The notes: generated by a model not told the origin, from the letters alone. 5,827 nt of DNA from Candidatus Nomurabacteria bacterium RIFCSPHIGHO2_01_FULL_39_10 (GCA_001786805.1 MFTJ01000046.1:3028-8854), one strand, 5' to 3'. Positions 1-5,011 are shown, numbered from the stretch's first letter. Made by a program: numbers and translations.

Positions 1-499
1 TGCCGGCGCAAATGCCGCCAACAGTTGATGGACCGATGATGGTTTTTGGTTGCGATTGTTGGTTGGTAGGTTTGGTCTGGTTTTGCTGGTTTAGTTGATT
101 GGCAAGGGCGATTAGTGTACGAGTGTCATGTTCAGGGATGCCTTCGGCGACGATAACAATTGTGTTGATAGTCTTTGTTACGAGGGCTTGTTTGGATGAT
201 TCGTAGGCGGAGCGGAATGAGGCGAAATTGATGAGGACGTCTGTAGTTGGGTTGAGAGCGGCGGCTTGTTCGATTGTTGAGTAGATTGGGATTGTGATTT
301 CTTTTTGTCCAAAGAAAGTTTTGTGAAATCCTGATCTGCCGGGATGGATAATAGCAGTGATACTTGGTTGGCGTTTACAGAGGTAATCAAAGTCGAGCAT
401 GCGTTGGATAGCGTCGGCTTTGAGGTTGTAAAAGAAAGCAGTGGTGTCTTTGGTGAACAGTTCGTACGCTGGTTTTCGAATGGGGGTTGTAGTTGTCAT
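1..499 (-). CDS. aclA: ATP-citrate lyase, CoA-ligase-alpha/citrate-synthase-type subunit (N-terminal 166 residues, runs off the left edge)
   Basis: This is the subunit that matches the C-terminal half of animal ATP-citrate lyase. It takes part in the cleavage of citrate plus CoA and ATP to acetyl-CoA and oxaloacetate. The frame is open from the ATG at 499-497 to the window edge. Blocks recalled from human ACLY and plant/Chlorobium homologues are visible in order: QRMLDFDYLC (residues 32-41), the HPG...FFGQKEITIPIY region (52-73), DVLINFASFRSAYES (87-101), IVAEGIPE (116-123) and IIGPSTVGGI (154-163), the Rossmann CoA-ligase fold. The catalytic phosphohistidine and the citrate-synthase-like domain lie beyond the window. 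A Gln/Asn-rich stretch (about 136-152) lengthens the loop before IIGP relative to the human protein. The start agrees with where homology begins. The bacterial symbol is used; plants call this subunit ACLB. The partner gene lies 230 bp upstream on the same strand. Confidence 0.93.
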   Translation of the reverse strand, partial: MTTTTPIRKPAYELFTKDTTAFFYNLKADAIQRMLDFDYLCKRQPSITAIIHPGRSGFHKTFFGQKEITIPIYSTIEQAAALNPTTDVLINFASFRSAYESSKQALVTKTINTIVIVAEGIPEHDTRTLIALANQLNQQNQTKPTNQQSQPKTIIGPSTVGGICAG

Positions 500-592
500 G
501 GTGATTATTATTTTCTTTTATTTATTCATTGTTGTTTCTTTGTTATTTTGGTGTTAAACGCACTTATTGTTACATGCACTCACTTGTTCTTA

Positions 593-635
593 TAGTTACG
601 GTGAATTCTCATTAAATATTTGTTCACCGTAACTA
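593..635. repeat. Inverted repeat 1 (13-bp perfect arms, 17-bp spacer)
   Basis: TAGTTACGGTGAA at 593-605 is repeated in inverted form at 623-635 with no mismatch. The intervening 17 bp are AT-rich. On the minus strand the repeat lies where transcription from the TTTATATA box at 656-649 would start and run into the leader, so a bound protein could block RNA polymerase. If transcription began upstream of it, the RNA could fold as a 13-bp hairpin. Confidence 0.8.
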
Positions 636-638
636 ATA

Positions 639-680
639 AGTAAATGTGTATATAAATAACGATTATTTCACACATTTACT
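639..680. repeat. Inverted repeat 2 (11-bp perfect arms) enclosing the TATA box, with a nested 6-bp hairpin
   Basis: AGTAAATGTGT (639-649) is repeated in inverted form as ACACATTTACT (670-680). Nested inside are AAATAA (654-659) and TTATTT (663-668) around CGA. The minus-strand TATA box at 656-649 lies between the outer arms. The arms share the pattern AGTNANNGTG with inverted repeat 1, and the outer spans are nearly equal (41 and 42 bp), which suggests one regulator recognises both. Confidence 0.75.
649..656 (-). promoter_or_regulatory. TATA box, candidate aclA promoter
   Basis: The minus strand reads TTTATATA, the classical archaeal TATA-box core. A start about 25 nt downstream would fall near 627 and leave a leader of roughly 125-130 nt before the aclA ATG at 499. 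The four other genes with a clear TATA box in this window appear leaderless, so this would be an exception. A weak AT-rich element around 519-528 is the alternative for a short leader. Confidence 0.5.
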
Positions 681-681
681 A

Positions 682-702
682 TATTGATAACCATTATCAA
701 TA
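682..702. repeat. Inverted repeat 3, TATTGATAA palindrome (9-bp arms, 3-bp centre), with extra direct copies
   Basis: TATTGATAA (682-690), CCA, then TTATCAATA (694-702) form a perfect palindrome. The same word recurs directly at 711-719, and a partial copy, TATTGATT, lies at 724-731 overlapping the aclB stop codon. The GATAA...TTATC core resembles iron boxes of Fur/DtxR-type regulators, but that likeness is low-complexity and unproven. It could also be a 3'-end hairpin of the aclB mRNA. Confidence 0.6.
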
Positions 703-729
703 AGAGTGTTTATTGATAATCAGTATTGA

Positions 730-2019
730 TTAGGATTTTATCTTTTGGGCAACAAGCGGCATGATATGAGTCATGTTGGTTTCGGGACCAAAGACTTGAA
801 TAGGGATTTGGATTTTTTCGCAGGTGTTTTTGATGAGTTTAAGTGCGCTTTGGTCATTTGGACCGCCACGACGAACAAATATGGAAATGTGTTGTTCTCG
901 CAGAGGGATTTGGAATTCAGTTAGGGCTTGGATAATTCCTTTAAATGTTTTTTCAATATCCGTAAAATTAGCGATAGCACCGGCGATGATGAGGATTTTA
1001 CCTTTTGGATTAGGATGAGTGGTCATTAGTTTTAAGATGGTTTTGGTGTATTCATACGTTTCTTGGGTTGTGGGGTTACCAGAGTATTCACCGTAGTTGG
1101 CGATTTCTTTTTCGAGATTAAGAGAGACGAGTGAGTCTAAGCAGATGACACTGGCACCACCACCTGAGAGGATGTTCCAGATACGTCCGGTAGGGTTGAG
1201 GATTGTTAATTTTAATGAAGCGCCGCTGTTTTCATCCAATTGTTTGATGTATTGTTCTTCTGGGGATATTCTTTGGCCAAAAGGCGTGGGGAATTCTATC
1301 TGCTGCCAATCGTTTTGGTGTTTGAATTTTGCGCAGTCGTCGAGTTGGGCGACGAGGTCGAGGAGATGGATAGCATATTGATTTGTGCTTAAAGTGATGA
1401 TTGTGAAAGGATTTATTTCTAAATTTGTGAAATTCATCTCAATAAAAATAGTGTATACTCTTTCAATAAATTGAGCAATAAGCTCTTTTTTTTCATTTGA
1501 AATTTGTTGAGTAGATATTTTTTCACGAAATTGAAGAAGGTAATCTGCATCTTCTTTTTTAAATTTATCCATGATATTTATAGCTCTTGTAGTTACAAAT
1601 TCCCAGCGTTCTTCAATATTAAAACCACCTTTATAAGAAAAAGAAATATTATCAAATTCTCGATTGGAGGTGTCTATAGATAGGTAATATTCTTCGGTGT
1701 GCGGGATATATGGCTCGATTAAGAAGTGGGTTAATGTGTCGGTTGCGTTGCCAATAGTGATTTGTTTGTTTTGGTGTTCTATTAACCATTGTTTGGTTTG
1801 ATCCCAGTTAGTGTTTACGAGTACAAGGTTGTATTGTTTGCGTTTGCCAAAGAGTTGGTCTGGTTTTGCGACAAGGGGTTTTTGTAGGAGCCAAGGGTGT
1901 TGTTGCGGAAGGGTTGCAAGGTTGGTTAGGGGGGTGATGAGGATAGCTTTATAGTCTAGATTGAGGGCTTTGGCTAGGAGGTGTTTGCCATCAAATTCAC
2001 GGATTTTGCGATGCGCCAT
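730..2019 (-). CDS. aclB: ATP-citrate lyase, ATP-grasp and citrate-binding subunit (429 aa)
   Basis: This is the subunit equivalent to the N-terminal part of human ACLY (bacterial AclB, plant ACLA). It binds ATP and citrate and supports formation of the citryl intermediates. Matches to the family run the whole length: HPWLLQKPLVAKPDQL (41-56, ATP-grasp lysine region), NFTNLEINPF (196-205, metal/nucleotide site), IEFPTPFGQ (241-249), SGASLKLTILNPTGRIW (265-281), GGGASVI (286-292), ANYGEYSG (307-314), IAGAIANFTD (345-354) and FVRRGGPN (381-388); the last three cover the citrate site. The length is close to plant ACLA. The protein ends shortly after the citrate domain, as expected for the split enzyme. 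The ATG at 2019 is chosen because MAHRKIREFDGK aligns with the human N-terminus. The frame stays open upstream to a TTG at 2160, but those 47 residues are basic, lack homology and contain no ATG. The middle of the gene (about 1390-1680) is noticeably more AT-rich than its ends. Confidence 0.94.
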   Translation of the reverse strand: MAHRKIREFDGKHLLAKALNLDYKAILITPLTNLATLPQQHPWLLQKPLVAKPDQLFGKRKQYNLVLVNTNWDQTKQWLIEHQNKQITIGNATDTLTHFLIEPYIPHTEEYYLSIDTSNREFDNISFSYKGGFNIEERWEFVTTRAINIMDKFKKEDADYLLQFREKISTQQISNEKKELIAQFIERVYTIFIEMNFTNLEINPFTIITLSTNQYAIHLLDLVAQLDDCAKFKHQNDWQQIEFPTPFGQRISPEEQYIKQLDENSGASLKLTILNPTGRIWNILSGGGASVICLDSLVSLNLEKEIANYGEYSGNPTTQETYEYTKTILKLMTTHPNPKGKILIIAGAIANFTDIEKTFKGIIQALTEFQIPLREQHISIFVRRGGPNDQSALKLIKNTCEKIQIPIQVFGPETNMTHIMPLVAQKIKS

Positions 2020-2054
2020 ATTGTAAGGTTTATAAATGGTTTTTCTTGTTACGC

Positions 2055-2062
2055 TTTTAAAT
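2055..2062 (-). promoter_or_regulatory. TATA-like element, candidate aclB promoter
   Basis: The minus strand reads ATTTAAAA preceded by a purine-rich AAAAACT stretch (a BRE-like context). Its centre is about 40 nt before the aclB ATG, which would give a leader of about 13 nt. A second TATA-like word, TTTATAAA at 2029-2036, is only about 13 nt from the ATG and too close for this start. A third, at 2193-2200, overlaps the aMBF1 promoter and would give a leader of about 150 nt. Confidence 0.35.
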
Positions 2063-2193
2063 AGTTTTTGGATTTGTGGTCTTTTTTGGGCTATTTTTGA
2101 ATCTCTCCTTTTTAGGAAGGTTAATATAGGTATTTTGTATTTTTGAATGGATGGTTTCAAGCGTGGTGAAATGGGTTTGTTTTTGCCGTAGGG

Positions 2194-2201
2194 TTTAAAA
2201 A
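2194..2201 (+). promoter_or_regulatory. TATA box of the aMBF1 gene
   Basis: TTTAAAAA is centred about 27 nt before the ATG at 2225. That places the transcription start at or within a few bases of the start codon, so the mRNA is predicted to be leaderless. No Shine-Dalgarno sequence is visible. The element is nearly self-complementary (TTTAAA) and might also fire toward aclB. Confidence 0.6.
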
Positions 2202-2224
2202 GAGTACAGGTTTTTGAGGCTATT

Positions 2225-2683
2225 ATGACTGTTTGTGAGATGTGCGGAAAATTTGGACAATTAGTTACAGCAGATGTGGAAGGTGTGCCGTTACAAGTAT
2301 GTGGTGCGTGTTCTAAATATGGGCAAGTTCGGCATAAAGGGGCAACACCATTTGCGCAGACACGTCGTTTTTCTGCACCGGTGAAAGAAGTTGTTGAGCA
2401 TGCGGTGCGAGGGGATTTTGCCTTTCTATTACGCCGCGAACGAGAGAAGCGGAAGTTGACGCAGGAGGAGTTTGCGAAGCTGTTACAAGAAAAAGAGAGT
2501 ATGCTGGCAAGCTGGGAGCATGGGACGATTAAGCCGCTCGTTGATACTGCGCGACGATTGGAAAAAGTGTTAGGAATTTCGTTAGTTGTGAAGGAAGAAT
2601 TAGAGGATGTAAAGATGGAGAAATCGGGGAAGAAGGATGAATTGACGTTAGGAGATTTTATTAAGGTGAGGAAGAGGAATTGA
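2225..2683 (+). CDS. mbf1: Archaeal multiprotein bridging factor aMBF1 (zinc ribbon plus HTH, 152 aa)
   Basis: This is a transcription-associated factor. Eukaryotic MBF1 bridges TBP and gene-specific activators, and the archaeal form is a conserved DNA- or ribosome-associated HTH protein. The N-terminus has a zinc ribbon with Cys4, Cys7, Cys26 and Cys29 (CEMC and CGAC pairs). A basic linker follows. Residues about 64-120 form a Cro/C1-type HTH, with LRREREKRKLTQEEFAKLL leading into a recognition region at SMLASWEHGTIKP. The tail ends in LTLGDFIKVRKR, which resembles the conserved C-terminal tail of archaeal MBF1. It is divergent from the lyase operon and convergent with the HEPN-MNT pair. The start is fixed by the cysteine pair directly after Met and by the TATA spacing. 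Its codons are G-richer than the minus-strand genes. Confidence 0.95.
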   Translation: MTVCEMCGKFGQLVTADVEGVPLQVCGACSKYGQVRHKGATPFAQTRRFSAPVKEVVEHAVRGDFAFLLRREREKRKLTQEEFAKLLQEKESMLASWEHGTIKPLVDTARRLEKVLGISLVVKEELEDVKMEKSGKKDELTLGDFIKVRKRN

Positions 2684-2707
2684 AGAGGTTGTTTATATTT
2701 TTGGAAT

Positions 2708-2738
2708 ATTTTTAAAATTCTTTTTTTGGTTCTTTTTT
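2708..2738 (+). terminator. Oligo-T termination region after aMBF1
   Basis: Downstream of the aMBF1 stop codon the plus strand has runs of T5 (2709-2713), T7 (2721-2727) and T6 (2733-2738). Closely spaced T tracts are the usual archaeal intrinsic termination signal. The last 100 bp of this convergent gap also hold T5 on the minus strand at 2780-2776, which could end the nucleotidyltransferase transcript. Confidence 0.55.
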
Positions 2739-2787
2739 GAGTAATCTGAGAATGTGAGTGCGTTTAACGGTTTTTAAAAAGATAACT

Positions 2788-3345
2788 TCACCATTCTTCT
2801 TTTCGTTGTATTGGTAAAAGTTCATATTCTTGGGTTTCGTAGTAGATGTTCCAACTTTTTAAAAATTCCATCATACGATTTTTGAGGGTGAGGGGAATTA
2901 AGACAACTGAGCGGGTGAGGAAAGTTCCTTGTGAGCCTAGAATCATTTTAATGCCACGTTCGAATTGGACTTTTTGTACGAGAGTTAGTTTTTGTAAAGA
3001 GTATTTATAGAGTACTTTGGGTTGGAGGTGATATAATTCATGGAGATATTTCTCTTTTTTGATGCTAAAGCCTTCTTTAATGAGTGTAAGCCAGAGAGGA
3101 GTGTGAATGGATTCAAAAGTAATAATTTGAATGTCTGTTTCTTTTTTGATAATTTCTTTGATTTTCTTTTTAATGGTAAGTAGATTGGTTGTATCTTTGA
3201 GCATGAGAGCAATATCTATATCTTTAGGTGAGCCGCCTTTGACTACCGAGCCAAACAGAATGATGTCTATTAATTGTTCATTGAGTAATTTTTTTAATTC
3301 TTTCCGGTAAGGTAGGGGCGGTTTTGATGATTTTTTTGATTCCAT
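2788..3345 (-). CDS. Minimal nucleotidyltransferase (MNT) domain protein, probable antitoxin-type partner of the HEPN protein (185 aa)
   Basis: This belongs to the DNA polymerase-beta superfamily of small nucleotidyltransferases. The active-site signature is intact: FGS at 31-33, then KDIDIALM at 41-48 with metal-binding Asp42 and Asp44, and a likely third acidic residue at Asp71 (TDIQIITF). In studied HEPN-MNT modules such as MntA-HepT, the MNT protein adds AMP to the HEPN toxin; the same role here is inferred. Residues about 105-185 form a C-terminal extension (VQKVQFERGIK, TRSVVLIPLTLKNRMMEFLK) that I do not recognise. The ATG at 3345 lies inside the upstream HEPN gene, giving a 68-bp overlap. 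No later start precedes the catalytic motif, and a GAGG 9 nt before the ATG may serve as ribosome binding site, consistent with internal initiation on a shared mRNA. Confidence 0.85.
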   Translation of the reverse strand: MESKKSSKPPLPYRKELKKLLNEQLIDIILFGSVVKGGSPKDIDIALMLKDTTNLLTIKKKIKEIIKKETDIQIITFESIHTPLWLTLIKEGFSIKKEKYLHELYHLQPKVLYKYSLQKLTLVQKVQFERGIKMILGSQGTFLTRSVVLIPLTLKNRMMEFLKSWNIYYETQEYELLPIQRKEEW

Positions 3346-3634
3346 GATTCATTTCCTCGCACGTTTCTTTTAATATTGGTTTGTTATAGGCATCGGTGTA
3401 ATGGCTGAATAGATTATCTATAATCGGATACATTTCGGGAAAATACTGTTCGAGAATACGAAAACGTTCAGTATGGTTTTTGGGAAGCTTGTGGAGTTTC
3501 TGATAGATTACAATGTCGCACAGAGCGAATAAAGATTTTGAGAGGAGAATGAGGGTGTTTTTGTAGCGTTGTTTTTCTAATTGTTCCTGTGCGCCAATGT
3601 ATTCTTCTAAGAATGTTTCTTCGAGTTCTTTCAT
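3278..3634 (-). CDS. HEPN-domain protein, probable toxin-type partner of the MNT protein (118 aa)
   Basis: This small all-helical protein has the layout of archaeal HEPN proteins. An amphipathic N-terminal helix (about 1-20) is followed by a second helix with SKSLFALCDIVIYQKL (32-47), a loop with KLPKNHTERFRIL (49-61) and a helix with FPEMYPIIDNLFSHYTDAY (65-83). HEPN domains are often RNases, but the usual catalytic Arg-x4-6-His pattern is not evident: the only C-terminal His of note (His78, followed by Tyr79) has no Arg 5-7 residues before it. It is therefore either an inactive or structural HEPN or one with different catalytic residues. It is the first gene of the pair. Its ATG lies about 28 nt from a TTTATATA box, so the transcript is probably leaderless. 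Assignment rests on fold-like pattern and on the overlapping MNT gene. Confidence 0.75.
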   Translation of the reverse strand: MKELEETFLEEYIGAQEQLEKQRYKNTLILLSKSLFALCDIVIYQKLHKLPKNHTERFRILEQYFPEMYPIIDNLFSHYTDAYNKPILKETCEEMNHGIKKIIKTAPTLPERIKKITQ

Positions 3635-3645
3635 ATCTATTTTAG

Positions 3646-3658
3646 GAATAGGCTATTC
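3646..3658. promoter_or_regulatory. Palindrome between TATA box and start of the HEPN-MNT operon, candidate operator
   Basis: GAATAG-G-CTATTC is a perfect 6-bp-arm palindrome that begins directly after the TATA box and ends about 11 nt before the start codon. A protein bound here would obstruct RNA polymerase loading. Toxin-antitoxin operons are commonly self-repressed through such sites, so autoregulation is a reasonable inference. Confidence 0.45.
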
Positions 3659-3666
3659 TATATAAA
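3659..3666 (-). promoter_or_regulatory. TATA box of the HEPN-MNT operon
   Basis: The minus strand reads TTTATATA, a perfect archaeal core, centred about 28 nt before the HEPN ATG. A leaderless or near-leaderless transcript is predicted. Confidence 0.65.
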
Positions 3667-3828
3667 TGTTTTTATTTAATTTTTAAGTTTACTATTGGTA
3701 TTATTGTTAACTGAAAACAGTTTGTTTTTTGTAATATTTTAAGCTTATTTTATTATTATCTGTTAATTAAAAACAACGTGGTGTCATTTCTGTCCGGATT
3801 ATGCTTTTCAGTTCTGCTGACTTAATAG

Positions 3829-4455
3829 TTATGTTACCTGATACGAAAAAACAAGCACGGGTTTTATATCCCAAATATAGACATCTCCTCGTATATTTAA
3901 TCTACTTATCCCTTGATTATCTCTTTGACTCATCTTTTTAAAAATATCAAATGAAATGCTTAGGTCAAGATTTCCACCATATACCACGGTTAGGTTTGAT
4001 GCGATTACTTTCCAATGTACTTGTTCTTTTTTACACCAAATTGTCAGATGTCTTCGTGAGACATCCTCTCTTAAACCAGAAATTGAATCTCTTCCAATTG
4101 TTACAATTTCATCTTCAGCAAGAGATATTTGTTTGGCGATTCTGCCATCAGGATAATATACCACTAAGTTATATCTTCTATCGGTATGTTTTTCATCTAC
4201 TTGCACTTTACTTGCTATTTTGCGTATTTGTTCAGATAATCCAAATAATTTTTGTATATCACTTAGTATATCAAGCATTCGCGCATGGACGTTTTCTCCC
4301 AATTTATCTTTTCGTGCACGTTTCAATGCTCTGAGAACAGGAAGTAATTCGGTTACTTTTAATTGAAAGAGCTGCAGATCTGCAATCATCGTTTCGAGGT
4401 TCTTATCTTCTTCATCTAACCATTCTTTTGCACTCTTTTTTTTGAATAATGACAT
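3829..4455 (-). CDS. Coiled-coil plus FHA-like domain protein (208 aa)
   Basis: The N-terminal half (about 8-88) is charged and helical and probably forms a coiled coil or helical bundle (EWLDEEDKNLETMIADLQLFQLK, then LRALKRARKDKL). The C-terminal half looks like a forkhead-associated domain, a beta sandwich that reads phosphothreonine: YNLVVYYPDGRI (95-106), then VTIGRD with Gly121-Arg122, SRRHLTIW with Ser133 and His136, and a SNLTVVYGG turn at 153-161 in place of the usual N-G-x-x-x-N-G. The Gly-Arg and Ser-x-x-His pairs are the core FHA signature. No kinase or phosphatase that would make the ligand is in view. The protein is soluble with no signal peptide. The start is supported by a TATA box 26 nt upstream. 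Codon use is AT-rich relative to the lyase genes. A specific role is unknown. Confidence 0.7.
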   Translation of the reverse strand: MSLFKKKSAKEWLDEEDKNLETMIADLQLFQLKVTELLPVLRALKRARKDKLGENVHARMLDILSDIQKLFGLSEQIRKIASKVQVDEKHTDRRYNLVVYYPDGRIAKQISLAEDEIVTIGRDSISGLREDVSRRHLTIWCKKEQVHWKVIASNLTVVYGGNLDLSISFDIFKKMSQRDNQGISRLNIRGDVYIWDIKPVLVFSYQVT

Positions 4456-4477
4456 TTTTGTGGGGAGTAATTTATAC

Positions 4478-4485
4478 TTTATAAA
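4478..4485 (-). promoter_or_regulatory. TATA box of the FHA-like gene
   Basis: TTTATAAA is centred about 26-27 nt before the ATG at 4455, so a leaderless mRNA is predicted. It lies in the 44-bp gap after the PAP2 stop codon, indicating that the FHA-like gene has its own promoter. Confidence 0.55.
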
Positions 4486-4499
4486 CTATTCTGTTATAT

Positions 4500-4964
4500 T
4501 TATATTATTTTAACACTTACCCAATAGGTGAGTGCGCCTAACACAATGCCTGCACCAATATCAATCCAATCGTGTTTTTGCAGACGGATGCGGGAGTAGC
4601 AGACGAGAAGCGCAACTATGGTGAGAATTAATGAGATATATTTATTTTTGAAGAAGAAATGGAGTGTTAGGGCGAGGAGAATAATTCTTGCGGCGTGCCA
4701 GCTGGGAAATGAGGAGGCGTCGATACGTTCGATAAAATTAGTGTATTCTTTGGGTTTGGGACGGGGTTTAAAATAGATTATGCGGGAGAGGGTGATGATG
4801 ATTGCGGTGAAGAGAAATCCGGCTACGAGTTGAATGAATAATGTAGTGTATCCTAGAGAAATCAGAAATGCAAGTATAATGAAAAAGAAGAACGTTCCGC
4901 CTAATGCGGTTACATCTTTCCATAAACCTTTTTTGATATCCATATTGATGTCGAATGTTGCCAT
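4500..4964 (-). CDS. PAP2-family membrane phosphatase, probably acting on a polyprenyl-phosphate sugar phosphate (154 aa)
   Basis: This is an integral-membrane phosphatase of the PAP2 superfamily with all three catalytic motifs. Motif 1 is R61-x6-R68-P69 (a lysine is usual at the first position). Motif 2 is P87-S-W-H90 (PSGH is usual). Motif 3 is S124-R125-x5-H131-x3-D135, where His131 is the expected nucleophile. About five hydrophobic segments are visible (roughly 24-39, 42-59, 92-105, 110-124 and 134-154). The protein is short for the family but not truncated. The upstream gene encodes a UbiA prenyltransferase of the phosphoribosyl type. In mycobacteria the adjacent PAP2 protein Rv3807c is proposed to remove the 5-phosphate from decaprenylphosphoryl-5-phosphoribose, so the same step is inferred here. 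It could instead act on undecaprenyl-like diphosphates or phosphatidate. A TATA-like box lies 27 nt before the start, so it may be transcribed alone as well as with UbiA. Confidence 0.88.
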   Translation of the reverse strand: MATFDINMDIKKGLWKDVTALGGTFFFFIILAFLISLGYTTLFIQLVAGFLFTAIIITLSRIIYFKPRPKPKEYTNFIERIDASSFPSWHAARIILLALTLHFFFKNKYISLILTIVALLVCYSRIRLQKHDWIDIGAGIVLGALTYWVSVKII

Positions 4965-4988
4965 ATTGGTTGAGAAGTAAAACTGGTT

Positions 4989-4996
4989 TATAAGAA
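4989..4996 (-). promoter_or_regulatory. TATA-like box of the PAP2 gene
   Basis: The minus strand reads CTTATAAA, centred near 4992, about 27-28 nt before the ATG at 4964. The spacing matches a leaderless transcript, as for three other genes in the window. Confidence 0.45.
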
Positions 4997-5011
4997 TTAT
5001 GGGAGAATTGT

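Larger units (their letters stand above)
500..729 (-). promoter_or_regulatory. Palindrome-rich aclB-aclA spacer, probable aclA control region
   Basis: This gene-free spacer separates the two lyase subunits. It holds three perfect inverted repeats placed almost end to end (593-635, 639-680 and 682-702) and further copies of TATTGATAA-like words up to the aclB stop codon. A perfect TTTATATA box on the minus strand (656-649) sits between the arms of the middle repeat. The rest, 500-592, is AT-rich with no strong TATA box at the spacing seen for the other genes. Whether the repeats act as protein-binding operators or as RNA structure cannot be settled from sequence alone; their layout around the TATA box favours operators. 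Confidence 0.6.
3635..3828. other. AT-rich intergenic region between the FHA-like gene and the HEPN-MNT operon
   Basis: About 190 bp without a gene. The right part holds a minus-strand T5 (3773-3769) that may end the FHA transcript. A small hairpin, AACTG-AAAA-CAGTT, lies at 3709-3722. The left end contains the HEPN promoter. No RNA gene was recognised. Confidence 0.5.

Noticed and set aside
553..564. 12-bp word GTTAAACGCACT shared in inverted form with 2757-2768
   Set aside because: One 12-bp match in a window of this size is expected by chance, and the flanks do not extend it.
344..595. Plus-strand open frame of 83 codons over the aclA start
   Set aside because: It lies antisense to a well-supported lyase gene and into the palindromic spacer, and its translation has no recognisable domain.
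593..731. Possible CRISPR-like or iteron-origin array
   Set aside because: The repeats are palindromes of different sequence without regular spacers, and no replication or cas gene is present.
1390..1680. AT-rich middle of aclB as an inserted segment
   Set aside because: The encoded residues still align with the human enzyme across this stretch, so there is no insertion; it is probably local codon drift.
2020..2160. N-terminal extension of aclB by 47 residues
   Set aside because: It begins at TTG, is basic and low-complexity, and homology to ATP-citrate lyases starts exactly at the ATG at 2019.
3709..3722. Small hairpin AACTG-AAAA-CAGTT
   Set aside because: The stem is only 5 bp with no T tract in the right place and is not linked to a promoter.
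3705..3774. Imperfect direct repeat TGTTAANNNAAAAC at 3705-3718 and 3761-3774
   Set aside because: It is low-complexity AT-rich sequence with three mismatches and no third copy.
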